DNA of 54,129 bases from Streptomyces fuscigenes (GCF_021556455.1 NZ_JAKGCV010000007.1:1-54129), one strand, 5' to 3'; positions 39,758 through 48,443 are shown, counted from the stretch's first letter. A program made the numbers and translations. The notes: a model not told the origin generated them from the sequence alone.

Positions 39758-40411
39758 CTACTCCGTCTCGTTGAGCAGGATGGTGATGGCGTCGGTGACG
39801 TCGTCGACGACGTGGTCGGCCGGGGGAAGGCCGTCTGGCCAGGGGCGGCCGCGCAGCCAGATGGTGCGCAGGCCGGCCTGGTGCCCACCGCCGGCGTCCC
39901 CGGCAGGGTTGTCGCCAACCATCCAGCCGCCAGCGGCGAGGCTCACTCCGCAGCGGCGGGCCGCAAGGTCGAAGAGGCGCCGGTCCGGTTTGCGGATCTC
40001 CAGGTCGCCCGAGACAGCGACGCCGTCGACCAGGTCCGCGAGGCCGGTCCTGGCGAGCTTGGCGCGCTGGATGTCGCCGGCCCCGTTGGTGACGATGCCG
40101 ATCGTCCAGGCGTCCGCGCGCAGGCGGGCCAGGCCCTCGATGACCTCGGGGCGACAGGTGACGGCGGCCGCCATGAGATCGACGTACTCCTGCCACAGAT
40201 CCGCGGCCGACATCTTCAGGCCGAAGGCGTCCTGGAGTCGGGCGAAATCGCTGGCGGTTGCGCGGTCGGCCAGCTCGATGCGCAGCCACCGCTCGGCAGC
40301 AGGGGAGAGTCCGCGGGAGCTGCAGAGGCGAGTGAGGGCGTCGTTGAGCGCCGACTGTCGGTCGGCCAGCGTGCCATCCAGGTCAAAGAACACGACGCGG
40401 GTCACGGGCAT
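39758..40411 (-). CDS. HAD-superfamily phosphatase
   Basis: The 217-residue protein has motif I FFDLDGTLAD (nucleophile Asp10 and Asp12), motif II GIVTNGAGD, motif III Lys in EIRKPDRRLF and motif IV GDNPAGDAGGG. The C1 cap lies between about 18 and 90, as in phosphoglycolate phosphatase and related enzymes. It removes phosphate from a small metabolite. The start at 40411 begins MPVTRVVFF; the longer upstream frame lacks a ribosome site. It is the first gene of a two-gene operon with the 6PGDH-like enzyme. Together with the convergent kinases it suggests one phosphorylated metabolite being made and removed. Confidence 0.83.
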   Translation of the reverse strand: MPVTRVVFFDLDGTLADRQSALNDALTRLCSSRGLSPAAERWLRIELADRATASDFARLQDAFGLKMSAADLWQEYVDLMAAAVTCRPEVIEGLARLRADAWTIGIVTNGAGDIQRAKLARTGLADLVDGVAVSGDLEIRKPDRRLFDLAARRCGVSLAAGGWMVGDNPAGDAGGGHQAGLRTIWLRGRPWPDGLPPADHVVDDVTDAITILLNETE

Positions 40412-40660
40412 GGACCCTACGCCGTGCCGAAGGCCGCACGTGATGGCGGGCGCTCTTGTGCGGAATCCCCGCGATGCATCTTCCCTCGAAGCCGCCGCCG
40501 CGCGATGTCGCGCCTTCGACATCTGAGGCGTGGCCAGCGTCTGTTGAAAACCGCACCTCATGCGAGCAACACGCGAGACACCCGTGGGCATGTCGAAGGT
40601 CCGGCAACCCATCCATGGTGTATCTTTCGAGCAATCAATTTTGATACCAGGGAGGTACTT

Positions 40661-40945
40661 GTGGGCGCAGACCTGATCAGCGCCGTCGATGCTCTCCTCA
40701 ATCAACGTCCAGCGCTTCCGCCACACCCTGCGCGTGGCGCACTCCGCAGGGCGGGAGGCCTGACTCAGCAGCAGGTCGCTGATGCTCTTGGGGTCAAGCG
40801 ACTAGCGGTTGCGCGCTGGGAGAGCGGCGAGAGCGAGCCGCGGGCCCCCCACCGGGAGGCTTACGCTCACCTGCTCAAGCGCCTGGCAGTAGCACATCCG
40901 ACGATAGGGCTGCAAGGCAAGGAGGCCAGTGATACCGCCACCTAG
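40661..40945 (+). CDS. XRE HTH protein resembling the N-terminus of Tap
   Basis: The 94-residue protein starts at GTG 40661, four bases after GGAGGT. It reads DLISAVDALLNQRPALPP, then LTQQQVADALGVKRLAVARW and ESGESEPRAPHREAYAHLLK. As I remember it, the Streptomyces telomere-associated protein Tap begins with the same AVDALL...LPPPAER...RREAAGLTQ...W-ESG...EPRPP...AYARLL pattern but is about 740 residues long. This protein stops after the HTH. It could be a Tap truncation kept as a regulator, or an independent small XRE regulator. A hairpin follows at 40959-40991. Confidence 0.65.
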   Translation: MGADLISAVDALLNQRPALPPHPARGALRRAGGLTQQQVADALGVKRLAVARWESGESEPRAPHREAYAHLLKRLAVAHPTIGLQGKEASDTAT

Positions 40946-40958
40946 CCGCTGAAAAGAC

Positions 40959-40991
40959 GAAGCGGCCCCGTCGCCACAACGGGACCGCTTC
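40959..40991 (+). terminator. Terminator after the small XRE gene
   Basis: GAAGCGGCCCCGT (40959-40971) pairs with ACGGGACCGCTTC (40979-40991), 12 of 13 bases, across a seven-base loop. Confidence 0.7.
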
Positions 40992-41233
40992 CTAGCAATC
41001 GACTCGCCCGCTCATCACAGCTTCGAGTCGTGTCCGGTGAGGTGACCTCGCCGGGGTGATGCCCGCAGACCTCGCGGTCTGTGTGGGTCACCTGTACCCA
41101 GGATACGGGTCTCGCCCCATCGGAGACCAGTATTGCTCTGTGTACCCGTCAGGTCACACATTCGGTCACGGCTCCCCTACTAGGGGAGATGGATCTTGCC
41201 CAGCACATACGGCGGCCCGTTCGGTGGTGCCGC

Positions 41234-42340
41234 ATGAGTACCGACGAGTTCGAATCCAGCTATCTGGAACGCGCCTGGGAGGCGCCGGAGGAAGTGATCC
41301 TGCGGCGGGAACTCGTTCGCACGCCGGGCCTCCAGCCCGAGGATCTCGGGGTCCTCGCAGAGCTCCTGCTACGTGATCCGCGTCTGCCGTCGACCATGGA
41401 CGCCATCCGCACAGACCTTCAGGCACGCGGCTGGAAGATGGGCAAGGACCGCTACAACGCCATCGCCAAGCGCCTGACGAGCGCCGGCCACCTCGCCCGG
41501 GTCTCGGTCTTCGATGCCGCCAGCCAGCGTCCGACCTGGGTCACCAGAGTGTTCCGCAATCCGGCCAACAACACGCAGTACGTCGACCTGGGCATCACGG
41601 CGACACAGCAGGTCAACGCCGGAATGCGGGAAACCCGCGATCCCCAAAATGCCGGATCGCGGGAAACCCGCGTTTCGCCAGGTCAGAGCCGGAATGCGGG
41701 TTTCCCGCATTCCGGGGAGGAATCGCGGGAAACCCGCGATCTGGAAACCCGCGTTTCGCCAGGTCAGAGCCGGAATGCGGAAAATCCGCGATCCGGCTCC
41801 CACCCCCCACACCCCCCGGAGGAGGAGGATTCCTCCTCCCCCAACCCCCTCACCCGTCCCTCGGGATCGCTCCCGTCACAGCGGGAGGAGGGGCGCGAGT
41901 TCCCCGCAGAGGAACTCGAAGCTGCCCGCGACTTCCTCCAGGGCATGGAGCAGTGGCAGGCCGGTCTGTCGACGGCGCGGAAGTGCGCGCCCCGGTTGCT
42001 GCGTGCGATGCGGACGCAGGGCTGGCCGACGCTGAGCGGAATGGACGATGCGCAGCGCCGGGCGCTGGAAGCCGACATCTTCAAAAACACCCGGGGCGCC
42101 ACGTCGTGGGTGAAGTGTCTGCCCGGGTGGGTTGATGACCTGCGCCGCTACCGCAAGCCTGCTCCGGCCGCCGCTGAGGCCGCGGGCCCGTCGACGCGGG
42201 AGCGTGCTGCGCTGCGGGCCGCGTGCCCGGCCTGCGACCAGCTCGGCTGGGTGCTCGATGACGACGACGACAAGCCGAACCGCCGGTGCTCCCACCCGGG
42301 CGTCACGATCGAGGCCGCGATGCGTGGGGGGCAGCGATGA
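41234..42340 (+). CDS. Rep1-like replication initiator with internal iterons
   Basis: The 368-residue protein has an N-terminal winged-helix region (about 15-95: PEDLGVLAELLLRDPRLPST and KDRYNAIAKRLTSAGHLARV). A repeat-rich linker (about 132-190) follows, with the repeated peptide RETRVSPGQSRNAG. The C-terminal part has CPACDQLGW and RRCSHPG, a likely zinc site. Translation of the DnaB-like gene is coupled by ATGA. In pSLA2-type linear plasmids, rep1 encodes a DNA-binding protein, contains the origin iterons and precedes a helicase gene; this locus has the same plan. ATG 41189 is a possible earlier start. Confidence 0.72.
   Translation: MSTDEFESSYLERAWEAPEEVILRRELVRTPGLQPEDLGVLAELLLRDPRLPSTMDAIRTDLQARGWKMGKDRYNAIAKRLTSAGHLARVSVFDAASQRPTWVTRVFRNPANNTQYVDLGITATQQVNAGMRETRDPQNAGSRETRVSPGQSRNAGFPHSGEESRETRDLETRVSPGQSRNAENPRSGSHPPHPPEEEDSSSPNPLTRPSGSLPSQREEGREFPAEELEAARDFLQGMEQWQAGLSTARKCAPRLLRAMRTQGWPTLSGMDDAQRRALEADIFKNTRGATSWVKCLPGWVDDLRRYRKPAPAAAEAAGPSTRERAALRAACPACDQLGWVLDDDDDKPNRRCSHPGVTIEAAMRGGQR
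41626..41789. repeat. Origin iterons within the Rep1-like gene
   Basis: The palindrome GCGGGAAACCCGC occurs at 41626-41638, 41659-41671 and 41725-41737, with GCGGGTTTCCCGC at 41696-41708 and the variant GCGGAAAATCCGC at 41777-41789. A half site lies at 41743-41752. A 38-base direct repeat (41662-41699 and 41743-41780) embeds them at a period of 81. I infer the replication origin, bound by the gene's own product, as known for pSLA2. Confidence 0.75.
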
Positions 42341-43722
42341 GCGCGGACACGCTCGGCATCTCGGAGCAGCAGCTCTCGGAGGCGCCGGAGGCGGTGAGCG
42401 TCAGCGCGGAGGCCGCGGTGCTCGGCGCCTGCCTGATGGCCACGCCGGCCTACGACCCGATCCCCGGCGCCGCGCGGGTCCTCGCGGATCCGGGGGACTG
42501 GTACAGCCCGCAGCACGAGGCGATCTGGCGGGCGATCGTGGCGCTGCACGCCCGCTCGAAACCGACCGGCGTGCCGATGGTGGAGGCGGAGCTGCGCCGG
42601 GCCGGCGACCTCGCGCGGGCGGGCGGGGCCGCGCAGCTGTCGCTGATCGCGGCGCAGGCCTGCGTGGCGGCGGAGGTGGAGTACTACGCGGACATCGTCC
42701 ACGGCTATGCCCGCCTGCGCCGCTACCAGCAGGCCCTGGTGCGCGGGATGCAGACGGCCCGTCAGAGCGACCCGGAGGGCGTGGGCGAGGCGATCGCCGC
42801 GCACCAGGCCGAACTCGAGCACCTGGCCGCCGACCAAACCGGCGACGAGGGACTGTTCGGCCGGTTCGCGGACGGCCTCCAGGACCACCTCGACAGCCTG
42901 GAGACCACGGTTGCGGCCGCCGCGATCACCGGGCTGACCGACCTGGACGCCGTGCTGAAGATGCGTCCGGGCAACGTGATCGTGGTGGCCGGCCGCCCCG
43001 CGATGGGCAAGTCCGCCGCGACGCTGGGCATCGCGCTCGCCAACGCGGCATCGGGCCGGCCGACGCTGGTCCACAGCCTGGAGATGGGCCGCTCCGAGGT
43101 CACCAACCGGGTCCTGTCCAGCCGCGCCCGCGTCGCCCTGCACCACCTCACCGAGGGCGGAGAGGCGGTGACCGAGGACGACTGGACCCGCATCGCCCGG
43201 CGCCTGCCCGACCTCGAAGCGCTGCCGCTGTGGATGGACTACACCCCCCGCGTCACCCCGGGCCTGGTCCGCACCCGCATCAAGGCGATCATGCGGCAGA
43301 CCGGGCAGGCCCCGCTCGTGGTCATCGACTACGTCCAGCTGATGTACACCGACCGGCGCGAGCCGCGGCAGTCCACCTACGACCGCGTCAGCGAAGTCAG
43401 CCGCGAAATCAAGATCCTCGCGGAGGAGACCGGCGCCGTGATCATCTGCTGCGCGCAGCTCAACCGCGGCTCCGAGCACCGCGAGGGCAAGGTCCCCCAG
43501 ACCTCGGACCTGCGTGACTCGGGCCAGTTGGAGCAGGACGCGAGCGGGATCATCCTGCTGCACCGCGAGGACGCCTACACCCCCGAGAGCCCCCGCGCCG
43601 GGGAGAGCGACCTGATCCTGAGCAAGAACCGCAACGGGCCCACCTGCACCATCACCGTCGCCCACCAGTTCCACTACTCACGCCTGCGCGACATGACCGC
43701 CGAAGACGAACCCAACTGGTAG
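42337..43722 (+). CDS. DnaB-like replicative helicase (Rep2-like)
   Basis: The 461-residue protein has a DnaB N-terminal domain (about 22-115: AEAAVLGACLMATPAYD, WYSPQHEAIWRAI). The RecA-type motor follows: Walker A AGRPAMGKSAATL (218-230), PTLVHSLEMGRSEV, Walker B PLVVIDYVQLM, then LAEETGAVIICCAQLNRG and DLRDSGQLEQDASGIILLHR. It unwinds the plasmid at the origin. It overlaps the Rep1-like gene, as expected for loading by its initiator. Length is normal for DnaB. A short hairpin (43729-43751) follows. Confidence 0.9.
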   Translation: MSADTLGISEQQLSEAPEAVSVSAEAAVLGACLMATPAYDPIPGAARVLADPGDWYSPQHEAIWRAIVALHARSKPTGVPMVEAELRRAGDLARAGGAAQLSLIAAQACVAAEVEYYADIVHGYARLRRYQQALVRGMQTARQSDPEGVGEAIAAHQAELEHLAADQTGDEGLFGRFADGLQDHLDSLETTVAAAAITGLTDLDAVLKMRPGNVIVVAGRPAMGKSAATLGIALANAASGRPTLVHSLEMGRSEVTNRVLSSRARVALHHLTEGGEAVTEDDWTRIARRLPDLEALPLWMDYTPRVTPGLVRTRIKAIMRQTGQAPLVVIDYVQLMYTDRREPRQSTYDRVSEVSREIKILAEETGAVIICCAQLNRGSEHREGKVPQTSDLRDSGQLEQDASGIILLHREDAYTPESPRAGESDLILSKNRNGPTCTITVAHQFHYSRLRDMTAEDEPNW

Positions 43723-43728
43723 CGGCGG

Positions 43729-43751
43729 GCGGGGCATCGCCCTCGCCCCGC
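43729..43751 (+). terminator. Hairpin after the helicase gene
   Basis: GCGGGGC (43729-43735) pairs with GCCCCGC (43745-43751) over a nine-base loop, seven bases past the stop. Confidence 0.5.
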
Positions 43752-43884
43752 ACCAAGCCGCCTGCGCGCCCCGTACGCCGACGATCACCCGCCCCGGTGC
43801 CCCTTTCCTCATCCGGGGCGGAGATCGGCGCTCTACGACCCGCACAGACGATCAAGCTCGGATTCCTCGACTGGAGCCACGTTC

Positions 43885-44332
43885 GTGGGCATCATCCGCG
43901 ACAGCCTCGACGCGGCCGCCGCACGCACCTCGACCCGGCCGGCGCCAAAGTCGCCCGGCGCAGATGCGTTTCCTCGTGCGCCAGGCCGGCCGCACGCGCC
44001 CGGTCGCGCAGCTGCTGGGGATCTCCCAGCGCACGCTGGAGCGCTACGTGCGCGACCAGATCCGCCGGCCCCGCCCCGAGTTGGCCGACTGGCTTGCGGG
44101 CGAGGTCCGCGGTCGGTGGCCGCCGCGGGTGCGGGCCCGCGCCAGTCGGCAGGCCGCGACGTCGACCGGCAACGTCGTCACGGCCCGGGCGCGGTTCGGC
44201 TACAGCGCCCCGATTGGCACCAGCGACGACCCGCGCCAGCGCACCTGCGGACCAGGAACGCGGGATCGAACGCGAGTGGGCAGGGCTCCTCCAACGCCGG
44301 GGAGGCCTGCTGAGGTACCCCTGGCCGGATAG
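43885..44332 (+). pseudogene. tpg: Frameshifted, truncated terminal protein gene (tpg)
   Basis: From GTG 43885 the frame reads MGIIRDSLDAAAARTSTRP and then APKSPGA, like the Tpg start. Near 43960 the frame breaks: an apparent loss of two bases moves it to QMRFLVRQAGRTRPVAQLLG, GISQRTLERYVRDQIRRPRP, VRARASRQAATSTG and ARARFGYSAPIGTSDD, which match the conserved HTH and core of Tpg very well from memory. After about 44240 the similarity ends, and the C-terminal acidic region is missing. Tpg caps the 5' ends of Streptomyces linear replicons. This copy is probably dead, unless the break is a sequencing error plus a true truncation. Confidence 0.8.
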
Positions 44333-44447
44333 CCGAGCTGTCAGGCGTTTGACGGCATGCCGGTCGGGGGTGTCTCAGCAGGGGTTGCGCTCCTGGTGGC
44401 TGGCACGGCAGCCGAGGTCTTTTTGTCAGGTACTGAACGCCTCTCCC

Positions 44448-47400
44448 TCAGGGATGAGGGACGCCTGCGGCCTCAATGGCTGTCTCCAACTTCTCCAGCA
44501 ACGGCCTAAGAGCGACCGAGTCCAGGGCCAGGCTCACTTCGATGTCCCGAAGATCATTCAGGGCTTCCCGAATTCTAGGAATCCTTGGACCGCTTACAAG
44601 GAACTGCTGAAGTTCCTCAGCGGCCCTTTGCCAGTCAGACGCCCCGCAGCGCATTACGAGCAGGTTTCCCTTGGCATCGGTTACCGAGTAGGCGCCTGAT
44701 GTGATGTTAGCTTCAAAATATTCTGTAGCTATCTGCCAATGCTCCTCTGCCCCGGCTCGACTGAGGACGTGCATCGCGATCGCGATGTGGTAGTGGCACC
44801 AGGCCAGGTCAGGGTTGAATTTCACTGCTCGAAGCAGATCGATAAGGGCATCCTCGTAGCGTCCGATTTCCCGGTAGAGCACGCCGCGGTTCGCAAGTGC
44901 CAATTCCTGATTGGGGTTGAGTTCGATGGCGCGGGTGAGGTCGGTTAGAGCATCCTCGTAATTTCCCGTGAGATGATGAGTTTCACCCCGAGTGGCGAAG
45001 AACCAGCCTTCATCGGGCTTGAGTTCGATGGCGCGGGTGAGGTCGGTTAGAGCATCCTCGTAATTTCCCGTGAGATGATGAGTTTCACCCCGAATGGCGA
45101 AGAACCAGCCTTCATCGGGCTTGAGTTCGATGGCGCGATCGAGGTCGGTGAGAGCATCGCTGTAATCGTTCATCTGGCGGTACGTTAGACCGCGGTCGGC
45201 GATGTTCAATGCGTCATTGGGGTTGAGTTCGATGGCGCGATCGAGGTCGGTGAGAGCATCGCCGTAACGGCCCATCGCGTGATAGGTGTGACCGCGGCTT
45301 GCAACGATCCACGCCGATTCCTGGTTGAGTTCGATGGCGCGGCTGAGGTCGGTGAGGGCATCGTCGTAGCGCCCCATCGAGTGGTAGGTCTGGCCGCGAT
45401 AGGCGAGGGCTGATTCCTGGTTGAGTTCGATGGCGCGGGTGAGGTCGGTGAGGGCATCGTCGTAGCGCTCCATCGAGTGGTGGACCTCACCACGGATTGC
45501 GAGAGCCCATCCATTGTCGGCGTTGAGTTCGATGGCGCGGGTGAGGTCGGTGAGAGCATCTTCGTTACGGTTCATCGTGCGGTAGATATGACCGCGGGCA
45601 GTGAGGTTTCCAACGTGGTCGGGGTTGAGCTCGATGGCGCGGGTCAGATCGATGGCGGCGTCCCCATAGCGCCCGCCCCCAATGTGAAATGCGGCACGGT
45701 TTGCAATGATCCAGACTTCGGTGGGGTCGAGTTCGACGGCCCGGTTGAAGTCGGCGAGCGCTGCGTCGTCGTCCTCAAGGGCCTCGTGGATCAGCGCGCG
45801 GCAGAGCAGGTACTCGCTCTCGGTGGGCGCCAACTCGAGGGTTTGGTTGAGGTTGGTGAGCGCTTCGGCATGGCGCCCTGTGAGGCGGTAAGTCTCTCCG
45901 CGGCCGTAGTGGGCGCGTGCCAGGTCGGGGGTCAGGTCGAGAGCCGCTGCGTAGTCGGTAAGGGCTTGGTCGTATGCGCCAGCGAGGCGGTAGTCGCGGC
46001 CACGTAGGGCGTGTGCCAGGGCGCGTGTAGCAGGGGCGAGTTCCGGCGCACCGAGGAGGCAGCCCAGGACGGCGATGGTGCCCGCTTCTTGTTCGGCGGC
46101 CTGCTGCACGCGTGGCCCCCACCGGAGCAAGAGCGGGTCATCTGTGTCTCGGCCAGCCAGCATGAGGGTCTGCGCCCATCGGCGCACGACGGCGATGTCC
46201 TGATCGCAGGCGTCAACGAGGTCTGCCAACGCCTCGGGCCATGCCCGGAGCGGATCAGCGCACAGCATGTGGTACGTCTCGTTAAGACGTGATTCCAGCC
46301 AGTCGGTGTCGGTCTCGTGACCATCGAGGGCTACCTCGCGGGTCTCACGCCGACGACGGTAGGTAGCGGCTAGGTGCTCGTGCTGCTGGCGCCAGCGGGT
46401 GGCGGAGCGGGTGCGCTGCAGGCGCAGCATGGGAGCGCGGACGACGTCGTGGTAGCGGGCACGCCCTACCTGGCCACTGACGAAAGCAAGCCCGCACAAC
46501 CACGCGTATGCGTCGGCGGCCCCTTCGGGCGCGGTGGCACGGTAGATGTCTTCGTCAAGTTGCAGGGGGAGGGCACAGGCGAGCGCGGAATCGCGCAGGG
46601 CGGTGTCGGTGATCCACTTGAGGAAGCGGTCCACCGCGGTCTCGGAGGGGTCCGAGACATCGTCGGCACTCTGGGGGCGGGCCTGGGCGAGGAGGTCGAC
46701 CAGGACCGGCAGTCGCCCAGTCAGCTCCAGTACGAGTTCGACGATCGGCTCGTTGGTGACGCTGTGGCGGGCCAGCAGTTCGCGGGCCTCCTCCTTGCTG
46801 AACACGTCCAGCGGCACGTCTTGAATTACAGCTCGGCTGTCGGCCCATACGGCGGGATCGAGGCGTCCCTGCCCCGACAGCACTGCGATGATATTGGCCT
46901 CCAGCTCTCCATACCTGTCTGTCGTGAGGACGTCCCGTAGCCATTCGCCGATCACCGGACTCGTTACCTCGAACACGTCGATGAACAGCACTACCCACGT
47001 CCGGCGCTCCGCCACTTTGCCGAGGTCGTCTAGGAAGGTTGGAGTGAGGACCTGAAGCGGAGAGACGACCAGCTTGGCATCGTCGTGACTGCGAAAGCGT
47101 GCCCCGGCCAGACTCCACGCCCGGTCGGTGAGCTGCGCCAGGTTCTGTCTGTCCATGGCGCCCGCCACCGGCCCCATGCCCGGAACCATCCCCAGGCCGG
47201 CCAGACCGGCCGCGGCCACAGCTGTGCTTACCGCCGAGGGCGGCCGACTGCCGGAGCCGGTAGCAGCGGGCGTCGCCGGCGCCGGCGCGCTCTCGGCCTC
47301 GTGCCGGCGCTGGCGATACGTCGCCAGCAATTCATCGAACCGCTTCAGCGCGGCACCTTGGCGCTGCAACTGGGCGCTGATCGTCTCCATCGCCTCGATG

Positions 47401-47654
47401 ACGCTGTGTACGTCGTCATCGATGTAGACGGTGGCCGCTTGCTGGGCGCGCGCGGCAGCTTCCCACTGCCGCACCAGGGTCGTTTTGCCGACCCCAGCAT
47501 TGCCGTGCACATGGAAAAAATAGTGACAGTCCTCGGCCTGCGGGTCGCGGGCCAGATTGTCCCGGAAGGCGGTCAGCTGACTGGACCGCCCGACGAACCG
47601 GTTCGCGCGCTGCCGCCGATTCAGCTCCTGCCGCGACAAACCCCGCCTAGCCAT
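44448..47654 (-). CDS. Large P-loop NTPase with C-terminal TPR array
   Basis: The 1068-residue protein has three parts. First comes an NTPase domain: NRFVGRSSQLTAF (18-30), Walker A GNAGVGKTTLV (51-61), and Walker B RTWVVLFIDVFEVT. Second is a helical middle with winged-helix-like segments to about 540. Third are about 12-13 TPR units of 34 residues (about 545-1005), such as YEDALTDLTRAIELKPDE. This plan is that of STAND NTPases, which sense a trigger through repeats and then oligomerise; several act in phage defence or regulation. No effector domain is apparent at the N-terminus. Two TPR units are almost identical in DNA, showing recent expansion. Start at 47654 after GGGGGAGAAGG. Confidence 0.8.
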   Translation of the reverse strand: MARRGLSRQELNRRQRANRFVGRSSQLTAFRDNLARDPQAEDCHYFFHVHGNAGVGKTTLVRQWEAAARAQQAATVYIDDDVHSVIEAMETISAQLQRQGAALKRFDELLATYRQRRHEAESAPAPATPAATGSGSRPPSAVSTAVAAAGLAGLGMVPGMGPVAGAMDRQNLAQLTDRAWSLAGARFRSHDDAKLVVSPLQVLTPTFLDDLGKVAERRTWVVLFIDVFEVTSPVIGEWLRDVLTTDRYGELEANIIAVLSGQGRLDPAVWADSRAVIQDVPLDVFSKEEARELLARHSVTNEPIVELVLELTGRLPVLVDLLAQARPQSADDVSDPSETAVDRFLKWITDTALRDSALACALPLQLDEDIYRATAPEGAADAYAWLCGLAFVSGQVGRARYHDVVRAPMLRLQRTRSATRWRQQHEHLAATYRRRRETREVALDGHETDTDWLESRLNETYHMLCADPLRAWPEALADLVDACDQDIAVVRRWAQTLMLAGRDTDDPLLLRWGPRVQQAAEQEAGTIAVLGCLLGAPELAPATRALAHALRGRDYRLAGAYDQALTDYAAALDLTPDLARAHYGRGETYRLTGRHAEALTNLNQTLELAPTESEYLLCRALIHEALEDDDAALADFNRAVELDPTEVWIIANRAAFHIGGGRYGDAAIDLTRAIELNPDHVGNLTARGHIYRTMNRNEDALTDLTRAIELNADNGWALAIRGEVHHSMERYDDALTDLTRAIELNQESALAYRGQTYHSMGRYDDALTDLSRAIELNQESAWIVASRGHTYHAMGRYGDALTDLDRAIELNPNDALNIADRGLTYRQMNDYSDALTDLDRAIELKPDEGWFFAIRGETHHLTGNYEDALTDLTRAIELKPDEGWFFATRGETHHLTGNYEDALTDLTRAIELNPNQELALANRGVLYREIGRYEDALIDLLRAVKFNPDLAWCHYHIAIAMHVLSRAGAEEHWQIATEYFEANITSGAYSVTDAKGNLLVMRCGASDWQRAAEELQQFLVSGPRIPRIREALNDLRDIEVSLALDSVALRPLLEKLETAIEAAGVPHP
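44919..45122. repeat. Recent 102-bp tandem duplication of a TPR unit block
   Basis: Bases 44919-45020 and 45021-45122 are nearly identical; a single difference, in ATGGCG/GTGGCG within the second half, is visible. Each encodes one TPR unit (GWFFA(I/T)RGETHHLTGN). Exact period 102 keeps the frame, so the array can grow or shrink by recombination. Confidence 0.85.
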
Positions 47655-48094
47655 CCTTCTCCCCCTCAGCTGCGGACCATGCACGCTGCCTACGAGCGCG
47701 CACCCATCTTCGCCCCCGGGATCGCCTGGCGTGAAGTGTCAGTGGATTTGGGTCAGGAGAAGCCCGGCGAACGGCTCACTGAAGCAGCACGGGTGCCACG
47801 GCTCGCTCAGTGAGCCCACGTCCTCAAGCCGGCGCTCTCCGAGGCTTTCCCCTCATCGCGTCTGCCTCGAGAGTCGGCGTACCAGGCAGGGAGTTTTCAG
47901 CCCCCTACCAACTGCCGAGGTGGTTACGGTCCAGTTCGGGAAAATACGGTCGGATTTCCGCATCGGGCAGGCATGCGACACGCCGTTTTGGCAAATTATG
48001 CCCGATTTCGCGCCCGGCAATTGCCGCATTACGGCTCCCGGGGCTCGTTGATCGCTTTTTGGCGGAACACAGCCCGTAAGACTATGGTCACGAC
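47655..48094. other. Gene-free stretch upstream of the NTPase gene
   Basis: No gene is supported. The part from 47920 to 48050 is less GC-rich and holds TACGG-type short repeats (TTACGGTCC, ATACGGTCG, TTACGGCTC). It probably carries the leftward promoter of the NTPase gene. Confidence 0.35.
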
Positions 48095-48141
48095 AGCGTG
48101 AACTCCTGAGGGGGTGCGACCCCGTTGATGGAGTTCACGCT
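48095..48141. promoter_or_regulatory. Nested hairpin upstream of a small basic gene
   Basis: Outer arms AGCGTGAACTCC (48095-48106) and 48130-48141 pair perfectly over 12 bp. Inside, GGGGT (48111-48115) pairs with ACCCC (48119-48123) around GCG. It ends 31 bases before the start codon at 48173. It may be an operator, or an RNA hairpin in the leader that controls translation or termination. Confidence 0.6.
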
Positions 48142-48172
48142 GCCCAGATGACACAATCCAAAGGAGTGTGCT

Positions 48173-48430
48173 ATGACACGATCCTCGAATCGCAACAGGA
48201 GCAAACCCCCACGTCGGGGGCCGTTCCACGGTCTAGACCCTAACAGCCGTGACGGAAATACCCAACGTCACGGACGACCGGTTCACGCATCGTTTGTCGC
48301 CATCCCCGTATGGCCGGTGATCCTCATCTCCCGGCCGCAGAGGTGGGTGCGCAAGGTCCTCGTCTCGCTCGCAGCTGCAGGCTCTACGGCCATCGCCCGA
48401 GTGATGTGGCATTACGCGGTCGAGCACTGA
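48173..48430 (+). CDS. Small basic protein with hydrophobic segment, 85 aa
   Basis: The ATG follows AAAGGAG, a strong ribosome site. The N-terminal 35 residues are basic and polar (RNRSKPPRRGPFHGL). Then comes ASFVAIPVWPVILIS, basic RPQRWVRK, and VLVSLAAAGSTAIARVMW. It may sit on or in the membrane with two short hydrophobic stretches. The gene lies between a nested hairpin and a terminator. No family is recognised. Confidence 0.55.
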   Translation: MTRSSNRNRSKPPRRGPFHGLDPNSRDGNTQRHGRPVHASFVAIPVWPVILISRPQRWVRKVLVSLAAAGSTAIARVMWHYAVEH

Positions 48431-48443
48431 CCATGTCTGGCTG

